From positions 777,050-841,049 of the forward strand of contig MJCC01000002.1 in NCBI GenBank assembly GCA_001766655.1: DNA of 64,000 nt, read 5' to 3'. Positions within the stretch are counted from its first letter, which is position 1. Each line of letters starts with the position of its first letter. The notes beneath the pieces were generated by a model that did not search any database, was not told the DNA's origin, and saw only the letters and a program-made list of their open reading frames with translations. The position numbers were made by a program, and so were the translations under genes. This document shows, one piece after another, positions 28,101 through 38,965 of the stretch. Source of the stretch: Phytomonas francai (Eukaryota; Euglenozoa; Kinetoplastea; Trypanosomatida; Trypanosomatidae).

Positions 28101-31100
28101 TTTACCTTTCCGTCGGGCTTCATCGGAAGAAGATGGTGTTCTTGTTCATGGATAGCCACGTCAAGGAGGAGGGATTCCTCGAGCTGATCAACAACATGCT
28201 CGCCTCTGGTATGGTGCCGGCTCTCTTCACCGAGGAGGAGAAAGAGCCGCTTTACCGCAGCGTAACGGAGGAGCTCACCAAGAATGGGATGGATCTTTCA
28301 AAAGACAGCAAGTGGAGCGCCTTTGTCGGGCACTGCCGGGATAACCTGCACATTGTGCTCTCCATGAGCCCCTCGGGCGACACCCTTCGCACGCGCTGCC
28401 GGAACTTCCCGAGTTTGATCAACTTCACCACGATCGACTGGTTCGAGAAGTGGCCCGCGCAGGCCTTCCACGCGGTCGGCCGCCGGCTCCTCCTGCCCGA
28501 GAGCCTGCCGGAGGCGACGCTGGACCACATCGTGGAGCACATGGTCTTCGTCCACAACACCGCCGACGCGCTCTCCGCGCGCTATCAAACCGAGCTCAAG
28601 CGCCATAACTACGTGACCCCGAAGAACTTCATGGGCTTCCTCGCGAACTACACGAAGCTGCTCCTCACGAAACGGGAGAGCATGGACGACATCGTGAGCA
28701 AGTTCACCGTCGGGCTCGAGCGGCTGCAGCGCGCGCAGGACGACGTCGAGGTGCTGCAGAAGGAGCTCGCGATCAAGGAGGTGACGCTGCTCGAGAAGCA
28801 GAGCGTGAATGACAAGATGACGCGCGAGATCACGGACCAGAAGTCGCGGAACGAGGCCCGCAAGGCCGAGGCCCTCGCCATGGAGGAGGAGCTCAACGTG
28901 CAGAACGAGGAGATCGAGACGGAGACGGCGGAGGCCCAGATCGTCCTCGACCAGGCGATGCCCGCGCTCGAGGAGGCGATGGAGGCGGTCAAGCACATCA
29001 ACCCGAAGAGCATCACGGAGCTCCGGTCCTTCGCGAAGCCGCCGGTGAACGTGGTGGCGGTGGTGCGGATGGTCTGCGTCGTGAAGGGGGTCGCGTCGAC
29101 CTGGGAGGCGGGCAAGATTATGATGGGGCAGAGCGACTTCATCCGCTCCCTCGTCGACGTCGACGCGCTGACCTCGACGCTCAACCAGGGCAAAATCAAC
29201 GAGGTCAACAAGATCCTCAAGGAGTTCCCGGTCAACTCGAATGACCTCAAGAAGGTCAGCCTCGCGGCCTCCGGACTGATGATCTGGGTGGAGGCGATGA
29301 AGCAGTACTGGAACGTGGCGAAAGAGGTCTTCCCGAAGCAGGAGCGCGTGCGGCAGCTGCAGAAGGCGAAGGAGAACGCGGAGAAGCAGCTGAACCAATG
29401 TCGGAACGAGATCGACATCTTGACAGAGAATTTGCGTAAGCTGGAGCATCGGCTGGAGGCGGGGATGTGCGAGGCGCGGCGGCTGCAGCAGGAAAAGGCG
29501 ATCATGGAGCGTCGGCTCAACGCGGCGCGGAAGCTGATCGATGGCTTCGGCTCCGAGCGAACGCGCTGGACGGAGGAGAAGGTGCTGCTCGGGTCTGCTC
29601 GCCACTGCCTCCTCGGCGATTGCCTCGCCGGGGCGGCCTTCCTATCCTATCTTGGCGCCTTTACGTTTCAATACCGCGAAGAGGCGCTTGAAAACTTGTG
29701 GTTGAAGGATATTCGCGAACGGAATATACCGCTTACGGTGCCCTTTGACATCAACCGTCTTCTCACGGATGAGGTTGCGATCTCACAGTGGGCGAGTGAT
29801 GGCCTGCCGTCGGATGAGCTGTCCATACAGAATGGCATTCTTACCACGCTGAGTACCGATTACACCGGAAAAGGAAAGCGCTCTGGTAAGATCCGTTTTC
29901 CGCTCTGCATTGATCCGCAGATGCAGGCGCTGAAGTGGATTAAGCGACAGCATAAAAGCAATCCGAGATTCGAAACCGCATCCTTTAGCGACTCTGACTT
30001 CCTCAAGCGGCTCGAATTTGCCATACAGTACGGGAATCCTTTTTTGTTTGAAGGAATTGACGAGTTCATCGATCCGATTATCGATTCTGTTCTTGACCCC
30101 AAGTTTACCTATGAATCAGGCCAGCGTTTGATCCGTATTGGGGATAAAGATATCCCGTGGGATAGCAACTTCAAGCTTTACTTGTGCACGAAACTTGCGA
30201 ATCCGAACTACCCCGCGGAGGTTTTTGGCAAGACGATGGTGATTAACTACGGGGTCACCGAAAGGGGTCTGGAATCGCAGCTTCTGAACTACGTCGTGGC
30301 GAGCGAGCGGAGTGACTTACAGCGGCAAAGTGAGGAACTCGTGCAGACGATGGCGGAGAGTCGCTCGCAGCTCAAGGAGCTGGAGGATACGCTTATTCGC
30401 GAGCTAACCCTGGCGACCGGGAATATTCTCGATAATGATGATCTGATTTCTACACTGGAGAACACGAAGCGCAGTGCGTTGGAGGTTGGGCAAAAACTCG
30501 AGCAAGCGAAGGAAACGGCGCAAACGACGGAGCTTTCCAGGCAGCAGTACCGACCTGCCGCCCAGCGTGGCACTGTTTTGTATTTCGTAATCAGCCAGCT
30601 CTCTTCAATTAACCCGATGTACGAGTATTCGCTATCAACCTTCCTGCACAATGTGTTTGGCTACTCTATCACGAAAAGCGACCCGGCCTTCGAGATCAAG
30701 GACCGTCTGCAGAATATTATCAAGGCCCTCACCTACAACCTTTACAACTACGTCTGCATGGGCATCTTTGAGAAGGATAAGCTTATGCTTTCCTTCCAGA
30801 TCGCGATTCGTTTGCTATCACAGCAAGGGCGGATGTCAATGTCGGAACTCGAATTCTTTCTACGTGGCTGCATTCTCCCCTCGAAAGATTTCCCGCCGAA
30901 CGTGGCGGACTGGCTAACGGAGCGTCAATGGCACGATATTTGCAAGCTTTCGTCGATCTGCGAGGCCTTTGCGAGTCTACCCGAGGATGTCAAGAACAAT
31001 ATCGATGTATGGAAGGAGTGGATGTTGATTGACCGCCCTGAGGATGCCGAGAATGCGCTCCCTTGCGGGTACTCCGAGCGGATTACCGAGTTTCAGATGC

Positions 31101-33076
31101 TGTGCCTCCTTCGATGCTTCCGCAGCGACCGCGTCTACAACGCGGTGTCAAACTTCATCTCGAACTGTGATTTGCTCGGCCCTGACTTTGTCGTCCCGCC
31201 GATTTTGCGCTATAAAGAGGTCCTGGATAAGAGCTCGTGTCTTTCGCCGATTGTGTGCGTGGTTTCGCCCGGGGCAAACCCGATGGGGGAGATTTTGGAG
31301 CTCGCGGAGAAGGAGGTCGGGCTCGACAAGCTCCGCTCCGTCTCGCTTGGGCAAGGGCAGGGTGAGGAGGCGATGAAGCTTGTCGAGGTCGGTGCCATTC
31401 GCGGACATTGGGTGATCCTTCAAAATTGCCACCTTCTGACCGATTGGATGAAGTCCCTGGAAACGATGACGGAGAAGATGGATCAACAACAAGTCCACGA
31501 GCAGTTCAGGCTGTGGTTGACGACAGAGCCAACGCCTGAGTTCCCATTGGGGATTTTGCAGCGCTCACTGAAAGTGGTGAACGAGCCGCCGAATGGTCTA
31601 AAGATGAATATGAAAACGACCCTATCGAAGGTGAGTGAGGAGCAGTTAGATGTTTGCCCCCATTGGGCCTTCCGCCCTCTGGTCTTTACCCTCACCTTCT
31701 TCCACGCCGTCCTGCAGGAGCGCCGGAAGTATGGCAAGATCGGTTGGAATGTTTCGTACGACTTCAACGAAACGGATTTTACCGTTTCGATGCGGCTGCT
31801 CGACACCTATTTAACGAAGGCGTACCATAACGACGACCCCATCCCGTGGGACACCCTACGCTACCTGGTGGGGGAGGCCATCTACGGCGGCCGCGTCACG
31901 GACAGCATGGACCGCCGGATCGTGCAGACCTACCTCGAGGAGTACTTCGGCGACTTCCTCTTCGACACCTTCACCCCCTTCCACTTCTTCGCGAGCGACT
32001 CCGTCGACTACGCGCTGCCGCCCGGGGGCGCGAACCCGCGGGGGAAGCTCACGCTGGCGGCGATGGTGGCCCACCTGGACGGCTTCGCGAACACGAACAC
32101 GCCCGACGTCTTTGGGCTGCACCTGAACGCGGAGACGGGCTACCTGCGGAGCGCGGCGGAGCGGATGTGGGCCAGCCTCGTCGAGCTCACCCCGCGCACC
32201 GGCGCGACCGCCTTCCGGCAGGCCTCCCACGAGACCACGCTGCAGCGCCTGACCGAGGACATCCTCGCGCGGGTGCCGGCGCCCCTCGACGCGCGGCGGC
32301 TCGCGCGGGCCGAGCGGGAGCGCGCGGGCGCGGCCGGCGTCCCGCCCACGCAGGTCGTCCTCCTGCAGGAGGTCGAGCGATGGGACGGGCTCGTGCGCGC
32401 GATGGTGGCCGGGCTCCGCGAGCTCCAGCGCGCGCTCGCCGGGCTCGCCGGCATGAGCGGCGACCTCGACGCCCTCGCGTCGGCCCTGCAGAACGGCCAG
32501 CTGCCCGACCCCTGGCGCCGCCACGCGCCGGCGACGCGGAAGAACCTCGGGCAGTGGCTCGCGCACTTCCGCCGGCGGTACGAGCAGTACGCGGCCTGGG
32601 CCGAGTCCGGCGAGCCGCGATGCCTCTGGCTCGCCGGCCTCGCCGTCCCGGAGTCCTACCTCGCGGCGCTCGTGCAGGTGACCTGCCGGAAGTACCGCTG
32701 GCCGCTCGACCGCTCGAGCATCGTGACCAGGGTCACCGCCTTCTGGACCGCCGAGGAGGTCCTCGAGTACCCGGACGACGGGGTCTACGTCAACGGGCTC
32801 TTCCTCGAGGGCGCCCGATGGGACCCCGAGACGAACGAGCTCGCGCCGCAAATGAAGAAGCAGCTGCTCGCGAGAATGCCGGTGATCCAGCTCATCCCGA
32901 TGGAGTCCTCCCGGGTGAAGAACCTCGGGACCTTCCGGACCCCGGTCTACGTCACCTCGGACCGGCGAAACGCCGCCGGGGTCGGGATGGTCTTTCAGGT
33001 AGACCTCCCCACACGTGAGCATGCCTCCATCTGGATCTTAGAGTCCGTCGCTCTGATCTTGGACTCGGATGAATAA
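19111..33076 (+). CDS. Axonemal dynein heavy chain (inner-arm type suggested), interrupted by assembly gap
   Basis: This flagellar motor subunit has about 4600 residues. The start MLSEDPRLDWVADQIQRN is typical of axonemal heavy chains. The tail runs to about nt 24800. AAA1 has Walker A GPAGTGKTES (about 24990) with FNCGEGLDYKAMG and GCFDEFNRI. AAA2 has GPTGGGKS (about 25833), AAA3 has GESGTAKT (about 26877) and AAA4 has GVGGSGKQS (about 27976). The coiled-coil stalk and microtubule-binding domain span about 28650-29580, followed by LLGDCLAGAAFLSYLG of AAA5, AAA6 and a C-terminal domain to the stop. AAA1 keeps catalytic motifs. CVVFNCGEGLDYK and the early EIEYWREK resemble I1-beta/DNAH10-class inner-arm chains, but subtype is only a guess. 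Ns at 19653-19807 plus 27 Gs break the gene, and the frame changes across them, so the gap length is wrong. Several GC-saturated islands alternate with normal codon use. Confidence 0.93.
19653..19834. other. Assembly gap (155 N) plus G27 run inside dynein gene
   Basis: Ns fill 19653-19807 and are followed by 27 consecutive Gs (19808-19834). The dynein reading frame is position mod 3 = 1 before and 2 after, so the true sequence must differ in length by 2 modulo 3. The G-run may be a read artefact or a real polyglycine/G-rich tract. Confidence 0.9.
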
Positions 33077-34899
33077 CCCTTGACAAAAATTCATAAATGG
33101 GTGTCAATCTGTGTGTTTGTGTGTGTGTCGGGAGAGAGGGAGGGGGGGAAGGCGAATAGCTGGATTGCACAGTGTATATATTTACACGCATGCATGCTGG
33201 TAATTGTTCATATTATTATTTTATTTCACCCCCAAGAATGGGGGAAAAAGTGAGAGCCCCTTTTAGAATGTAAATTTATGATGTATATTGTTTAACGCTG
33301 TGTTGATCTGACTCCCAGATTTTTCATATCGATGTATTAAAACGGTGTGATCTTAGATTTCATGAAAGAGTCCATTTCCTTTTTTTGGTTGATTTTTGAT
33401 CTCTAGTAATTCCTTGGTTTACCTGATTATAATTTTTTTTTTGGCGGGGGCTAATACCATTTCTGACATATTGTTAGGCCTTTACGTCTGCATTCTCTTC
33501 TCTACCCTGCTATTCTTCTTAATGGCGAAGCTACGCCCTAGTATTTAAACTAATGCATATACCGAAGCAATGATCTTACAACAAAAACTCTTTCCGTAGG
33601 TCGTGATTTGCGCGTAGATCCACTTAGAATACTGGCTCCCTATCAACAAAGGAATACCCTAATCTGTGGACGCTGGTGCTTTTTATTTAGATCGAAATGT
33701 AGCATTTATCCAGATAGTTAGACACTATTATTGCGCATAATCACGGTCGTTGTTAATCCTTTTCCCGGAACTCTTTCTTCTCTCCAACATCACGGTTCCA
33801 CTTTTGAGCATTGAACTTGTATATTTTTGAACAATGACGTTGCAAACTCTAATGCCATGGATCCAAAGCGTTGAAGTAAAGACGCAGCTTGGTTAACCAC
33901 TTACAACGTGCTACCAAAAGCGTTTCCCGATTGAATACTCTGATGTATTCCAACACAAAGGCAACTATGAAGTTCACAATTATAAACGCTGGGCTTATTT
34001 TATATCGGAGGGTCTCTGATTTGGTCCGGCATCCTGATTATAGTATCTTGTCCGTAGGGATGGGGTTTAATAGCTCTCTTAGGAAGAGAAATAAAGTACC
34101 TACGCGGTTACTTTTTTGTTTGTTCATTTTTTGGGAGTTGAGACCCAGAGTACTACCTAAGACAGTTAGGACAGGCGTAGAACTCATCAGTGACATCTGA
34201 AACCACAATTTTCATTAGGTGCTTTACGCCGTGGTATTCTATGAACCCGTACAGATGAGTAGCACTACCTAGAAGGGGTAGCTACTTTCAACAATATCAC
34301 AATATGCACTTTGTCAAGAATGATACTATAAAATGTATTTGAATCTATTAATTCTTTGTAGTTAATGAAATGAATCTACGTATTTACTTACACTCCATTT
34401 TTGTGTTTTGTGCATAAAGATGTGCCAACAAAGATATATAGATATGTGTATATCTATTTATCATTAATGCTTATTTCACAAACCAAGAACATCATGCTAG
34501 CAAACATGACCATGGATTTATAAATTAAAGGAGTATCCCTGTTCGCATGCTTCTGCGGTATTTTCATTCGATTTAATTATTGTAGCGATTTCTTTTTCCT
34601 TTTAGGAATTTGAATTCTGAAGTCTTGTCGGGTTGCTTCATCAGTGCCTCCCATAACAACTTCCTTTCAAATCTCTCCTTTTTTAAATAAAGAAGCTTGC
34701 ACCATATTCATACGATCCTTGAGTATATATTGCATACATATATACCGAAATTAAAGGCTCACCTTTTAGTGCAAAGTCACTTCATATTGTACTTTTAGGA
34801 AATTACCAAGTTGTTTCAAAAATAATAGAAGCACTGATACATACACATATATATATATATATTTATTTATTTATTTATTTATGTAGCCATAGACCAGCC
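33077..34899. other. Long intergenic spacer, no gene recognised
   Basis: Just after the dynein stop there is a GT repeat (33111-33129) and a G-rich tract (about 33130-33148). Between about 33480 and 34240 base composition is more balanced than in other spacers, yet every frame is broken or lacks a recognisable domain. An ORF at 33889-34200 starts with TTG and matches nothing I know. The distal part is AT-rich and ends in an AT repeat and TTTA repeats before the next gene. Possible contents are a decayed gene or non-coding RNA; neither is shown. Confidence 0.45.
34847..34882. repeat. AT and TTTA tandem repeats with downstream AG
   Basis: About seven AT units pass into five TTTA units, followed by TGTAG at 34886. 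The AG could be the splice acceptor, 13 bases before the ATG at 34900. Confidence 0.7.
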
Positions 34900-36219
34900 A
34901 TGTCTATTGCCAATTATAGCTCGCTTTTTCGTCGTATTGATCGACAACCAATTAGTTCGCTTGAGCCGTTCTTAGCCATCCCGCTCAAGCCGATGGTGCT
35001 TTGGGATATGAACCACTTCAAGGATCCAGGGGAGTTCTTCACGCAGAGTGTGGAGCAGCTTGTCGCGCGCACCGCACGCTGCTACGAGGCCTTTTCCTAC
35101 CCCGCCATGTCGAGTAGCCTCCGTTTGCATAATGCGGAACGCTTGAAATGGGCTCAACGGACGAGCCTACGGGAGTTTAAGCAGTGCTTAGCGTTGCGGG
35201 AATTAGTTAAGGAGTATGTCTCGACTGGCCAGCATCTGAAGGCGGACTGCTTTGCGTCTAGAAAGGACGGCGCCCCTTCCCCCTCCGATGGTGTGGCGCG
35301 TGAGGCTCCGGACAGCCTCCCAGGGATCTTGGATCGCGTGGATGATCGCCTCGACGGCGCCGACGAACCCCCTTTCCTCTCTCCGTCTTATGACTTCGAC
35401 GGGGATGATACCCTAGCCGCCTTCGAGGAGCACTCGGCGCCCTTCCCGAAGCTGCTCGCGGCGTCGCCCCTCTCGGCGCCCCACGCGCTCGACCCCGCGG
35501 CGCTCTCCTTCGAGCTCGCGCTGGAGCTGTTGCGGCCGAAAGGGTCGATCCTGGACGTGGTCTTCAACGAGGCCTCGATCCGGTCGGCGCGGCTGAACGA
35601 CTGGTTCTACTACTACTGCCGGCATCGCGTGGCCTGGCGGGTGCTGCACGAGCACCTCCTCCACCTCGCCCGCCCCGGCCGCCACCCCCGCGTCGTCCAC
35701 GACGCCGTCGGGCTGCCGGAGCTGCTGCGCACCGTCGCCGCCGTCGTCGCCGGCCTCGCGCGCGGCGTCGTCGTGCGGGTCGAGGACGACCCCGGGCTCC
35801 TCGCCCGCCCCCCCGCGCCGGGCCTCCGGGCCGTCCGCGACCACCTCTTCTACGTCCTGCGCGAGCTCCTCAAGAACGCGTGCGCGGCGACGCTGCGGGC
35901 GCGGGCCGCCGACGCGATCGTCGTGCGCTTCGCCGTGGGCCCGCGCCACGGCGTCGTCGAGGTGGCCGACCGCGCGGGCGGCATCCCGCCAGGGCTGACG
36001 GCGCACATTTGGCGCTTCGGATGGACGACGCACCGCTACCGCGCCGGCGGGCTCGGCGGCCTCGGCGTCGGCCTCCCCATCTCGAAGGTCTTCATGGACA
36101 TGTGGGACGGCGCCATCGACGTCTACTCGGTCTGGGGCGAGGGCACCACCGTCCGCGTGCGATTCCCTAAGGCCCCGACCGAGGTCCTCGCCTCGAACGC
36201 GACGCTGCGGCCGGACTGA
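34900..36219 (+). CDS. Mitochondrial PDK/BCKDK-family protein kinase
   Basis: The product has 439 residues and belongs to the pyruvate/branched-chain dehydrogenase kinase family, GHKL-fold enzymes that phosphorylate E1alpha in the mitochondrial matrix. The helical domain carries the family block LNDWFYYYCRHRVAWRVLHEH (nt about 35596). The ATP-binding domain has the N-box RELLKNA (about 35860), G1 box DRAGGIPPG (about 35968; usually D-x-GGG) and G2 box GGLGVGLPISK (about 36055), then a closing GTTVRVRFP strand. All nucleotide-binding boxes look intact. The N-terminus is basic and hydroxylated, compatible with mitochondrial import, but no cleavage site can be given. Residues 110-170 are a family-unlike acidic insert. 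GC3 rises sharply after about nt 35430 and stays near saturation to the stop. Confidence 0.85.
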   Translation: MSIANYSSLFRRIDRQPISSLEPFLAIPLKPMVLWDMNHFKDPGEFFTQSVEQLVARTARCYEAFSYPAMSSSLRLHNAERLKWAQRTSLREFKQCLALRELVKEYVSTGQHLKADCFASRKDGAPSPSDGVAREAPDSLPGILDRVDDRLDGADEPPFLSPSYDFDGDDTLAAFEEHSAPFPKLLAASPLSAPHALDPAALSFELALELLRPKGSILDVVFNEASIRSARLNDWFYYYCRHRVAWRVLHEHLLHLARPGRHPRVVHDAVGLPELLRTVAAVVAGLARGVVVRVEDDPGLLARPPAPGLRAVRDHLFYVLRELLKNACAATLRARAADAIVVRFAVGPRHGVVEVADRAGGIPPGLTAHIWRFGWTTHRYRAGGLGGLGVGLPISKVFMDMWDGAIDVYSVWGEGTTVRVRFPKAPTEVLASNATLRPD

Positions 36220-37304
36220 CCCCGCGGTCATATCTCTGTGTGTGTGGGGGGGGGGGAGTTTGAGCAGGGTTTGTTGATTTCGATGCAATTTTATTTTGTA
36301 CTAGAGTTTTTCACTCCTCCTAGAGTTTAAAAAGAAAAGAGGGTAGGGACGAAACATGCATACACGGATAGGTATTGTCTTCGGCACGATAGTAGACGAT
36401 TGGTTTCTACGACATCGAAACTTTATGTCATATCGATAAATCCGATCAATTGGCCCTTTCATTTACGAGGAAGCCAGTGTAAATTCATAAATACGAATTT
36501 TTAAAAAACATTAGGGTGTATGGTATACCTGTTTTTCCCCCTGGTTTGATACTGGTTCCATCTCTCTCTAATTTTTTATCTGTTGTATTCGTTGGGTTCG
36601 AAATATATGTCGTAAATATGGACGGCTTGACAATTTTGAGTGACCGAGGCAGAGAAGAAATGACGTTTTTAGCAAAGTAGCAGAAGCGTTCTGTACTTTG
36701 TTTTTCATAATTATGCTTTGTAGGAGGAAAAAAGGAAACACCACACCATTAATATTCATACAAAAGAATTTATTTAACTCGATAACGGTATAATCAAATG
36801 AGTATATTGTATCGTTTTGAAAATACTCCACTAGTTTGTTTGGTGTGATTAGCCTCATCTATTTTGCTGCTAATTCAGTTATTCTACATATTTAATCATG
36901 CATGTTAATATATCTATATCTCTATATAGCTATACATCCTTTTTCTGACTTTCTGCCTATTGAATCTCGTATGCATCCTAAGATGATTCTTCCACATTCC
37001 CTTACCTTCATGTGTTCTACTTTAATGTTATTCGTTACCTTCAATGGCTTTATTTGATTATAAGAGTGAAGGTTTTATGTGTATTTTTTTTTAGAAGTTT
37101 CTATATTTGGGCTTTTATACAACACCTTTTTTTTTTTTTTTCTAAAACGCAACCCATGGTTCGGGCAGCTCCTATGTATGCGCCCATTGCAAATAAATAC
37201 GCATTGATCCTGAATGTCTTCCACTTCTCGACCCAAACATCGCAGCTGCTATAACCCCACCAACACGATAATCCCCCCTTTGCAGCTTGTTCTTAAGAAC
37301 TGCA
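36220..37304. other. Intergenic spacer with G11 tract
   Basis: A run of 11 Gs lies at 36246-36256, 27 bases after the PDK-like stop and directly after GT repeats. The remainder is AT-rich with a T-run at about 37127-37141. A pyrimidine tract with CCCCCCTTTGCAG at about 37273-37285 is a plausible acceptor for the small ORF that follows. No other gene is seen. Confidence 0.55.
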
Positions 37305-37502
37305 ATGAACTCAGGAGCGATCCGCTATCCTCTCCAGCGCGGCAATCCAAGGGGAATCCGAGACATCGTATTAGACCCAGAGGTCGTTTCTGAGTGCTCC
37401 GATTTTGATATGGTAAACGACACCATTCAGGAGCTTCTGCTAGCTTCATGCGATTCCTCCTCCGAGGATGAGGATGATGCATTTCCGATGGCGTTAAAGT
37501 GA
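37305..37502 (+). CDS. Small acidic ORF, unknown function
   Basis: This is a 65-residue ORF starting MNSGAIRYPLQRGNPRGIRD and ending in an acidic Ser-rich tail (SSSEDEDD). I recognise no family. Support is a good splice acceptor 19 bases upstream, a protein-like composition and proximity to the phosphatase gene. It ends at 37502 in another frame from the phosphatase ORF and before the G21 tract, so it is not simply the missing N-terminus of that gene unless the assembly is wrong. It could be a small independent gene, an upstream ORF, or chance. Confidence 0.35.
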   Translation: MNSGAIRYPLQRGNPRGIRDIVLDPEVVSECSDFDMVNDTIQELLLASCDSSSEDEDDAFPMALK

Positions 37503-37548
37503 TATGCATCGTTTTTCACATCCCACGCCAGGTTTTCCGACGTGGGAA

Positions 37549-37569
37549 GGGGGGGGGGGGGGGGGGGGG
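37549..37569. repeat. G21 homopolymer
   Basis: Twenty-one consecutive Gs lie between the small acidic ORF and the phosphatase gene. If the CAG at 37531 is the splice acceptor, the tract would sit in the phosphatase 5' UTR. The length may be unreliable. Confidence 0.85.
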
Positions 37570-37669
37570 TACCGAGCGTACGAGCGATCTGTTTGCGGGT
37601 TACTTTTCGGCGAAAAGGCATCTTTCCCATAATGCCCACAATGAGAATTTTGTAGAAAAGCAAAAAGGA

Positions 37670-38563
37670 ATGCGTTCCTGTGATACACTTTCTACTAAAA
37701 CTTTTCTTTCGCCGTCTTTACGGCCCACACAAATGGGAAAGCCTGTCAGGCCGTTGACAGTTGTTTTGGATTTGGATGAAACCTTAGTACGAGCACGGGA
37801 GGGCGGGTGTATCTATGTAAGGCCCTTTCTCAATGATTTCCTTAACATCTGCGAGGAGCAGTGCTGCGAGATCGTTGTCTGGACGGCGGGCGCGGCCTCC
37901 TACGTGAACCCGATCCTTCACGCAATCGCAGACGCCTGCCAACGAAAAGCCTGGTTTCATCACATTATTAGCCGAGATCAAAGCTGGTGTAAAGAAACCA
38001 AAGGTGACGAAGTCAAGGTAAACTTTAACGATTTTACACTTCTCGATCGCTCACTTGATCGCGTTCTTGTGATTGAAAACAGCCCAGATTCAGTTAGCAG
38101 GCAACCCTCTCATGCGATTTTCGTTGAGGATTACCTTGAATCTAATAACGCGGATCAAACATTGCGCGTCATAGCGAGCACTATTCGTCGAACTGCTTTA
38201 ACAATGCGCAGAAAACATCTGAAGATTCGTCAATATTCCATGCCTTTTCAGTATTCTTTCGAGGAATCGGAACAGCTCTCAAATAAAACCTCCATTAAAC
38301 CGCAGCTTACCGCTACACGGCCTCTGCCTGAGGTATTAAGTCGTGAGGCCGAAATTACCACAGCGCAATTTAAGGACGTATGTTGTTGTGCTCATGGAAC
38401 TTCAGAGGCTTTAGCTGGAGTGCGCCAGGCAAAAAAGCCGAAGCATGAGGAAAAAGCGAGATCAACTGAAAATGGTATTTGGTGTTGGGTCTTACGCTAC
38501 TCACTTTCCAGCTTTCATTTAGAGATGCGGTACTACGGATGTAGGCACCCTTTGCCTGCTTAG
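37670..38563 (+). CDS. NIF/FCP1-SCP family HAD phosphatase
   Basis: The product has 297 residues from the ATG at 37670. The catalytic HAD motif LDLDETLV (nt about 37767) supplies the D-x-D-x-T nucleophile and general acid. It is followed by the family blocks YVRPFLNDFL, VVWTAGAASYVNPIL, and LLDRSLDRVLVIENSP (about 38038). This domain is found in RNA polymerase II CTD phosphatases (SCP/FCP1) and in TIM50. There is no BRCT domain and no clear transmembrane segment, so SCP-like is the better guess. The C-terminal 100 residues are unrelated to the family. The frame is open upstream to a GTG at 37499, but that part would translate the G21 tract as polyglycine and has no family match. A seven-codon upstream ORF (37632-37655) precedes this ATG. 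Confidence 0.75.
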   Translation: MRSCDTLSTKTFLSPSLRPTQMGKPVRPLTVVLDLDETLVRAREGGCIYVRPFLNDFLNICEEQCCEIVVWTAGAASYVNPILHAIADACQRKAWFHHIISRDQSWCKETKGDEVKVNFNDFTLLDRSLDRVLVIENSPDSVSRQPSHAIFVEDYLESNNADQTLRVIASTIRRTALTMRRKHLKIRQYSMPFQYSFEESEQLSNKTSIKPQLTATRPLPEVLSREAEITTAQFKDVCCCAHGTSEALAGVRQAKKPKHEEKARSTENGIWCWVLRYSLSSFHLEMRYYGCRHPLPA

Positions 38564-38965
38564 AGATTTTTATCTCTGTAAAGGTAGGCATAGCGAACGC
38601 AAATCTTATGGTTCACGCTATACGAGAGTAAGAAAGAATCCACGATGCTTGGATTCCTATCCACCGGTCCATTAACTCTGGCATTGGATATTTTCATTAA
38701 TTCCTTGCCTTTTTTACAATCTTAAACTTGTCTTTATCATTGCCAAACCTACGGATCTGCTTATGCATGATAAATCTTAACTCATTTTAGTTCAATTCAG
38801 ATACTTTTTTTCTTTCTTTCTACTCTTCCCTTAAACAAAAAATTCCATTTTTAAAAAATAGTATATATACTAGGATTAGCAACATTGAGATTTATCTGTG
38901 TTTGTTATTTTATTTTTATACATTTTTTGCATTCTAAAAGGTGAAAACAGAATATCTTTGAAGAG
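38564..38965. other. Intergenic spacer
   Basis: AT-rich sequence with a long pyrimidine-rich stretch (about 38800-38935) ends in TTCTAAAAG at 38940, a probable splice acceptor 25 bases before the next ATG. No gene is seen. Confidence 0.6.

Noticed and set aside
28298..33022. Minus-strand ORFs of 435 and 388 codons and a plus-strand 390-codon ORF (31846-33018) over dynein
   Set aside because: They are out of frame with the conserved stalk and motor sequence and lie exactly on GC islands.
33889..34200. A 103-codon ORF in the spacer after dynein
   Set aside because: It begins with TTG, has no acceptor-like tract close by, and resembles no family.
37499..37669. A GTG-started N-terminal extension of the phosphatase through the G21 tract
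   Set aside because: It would need a non-ATG start and polyglycine, and has no family similarity; the ATG at 37670 is preferred.
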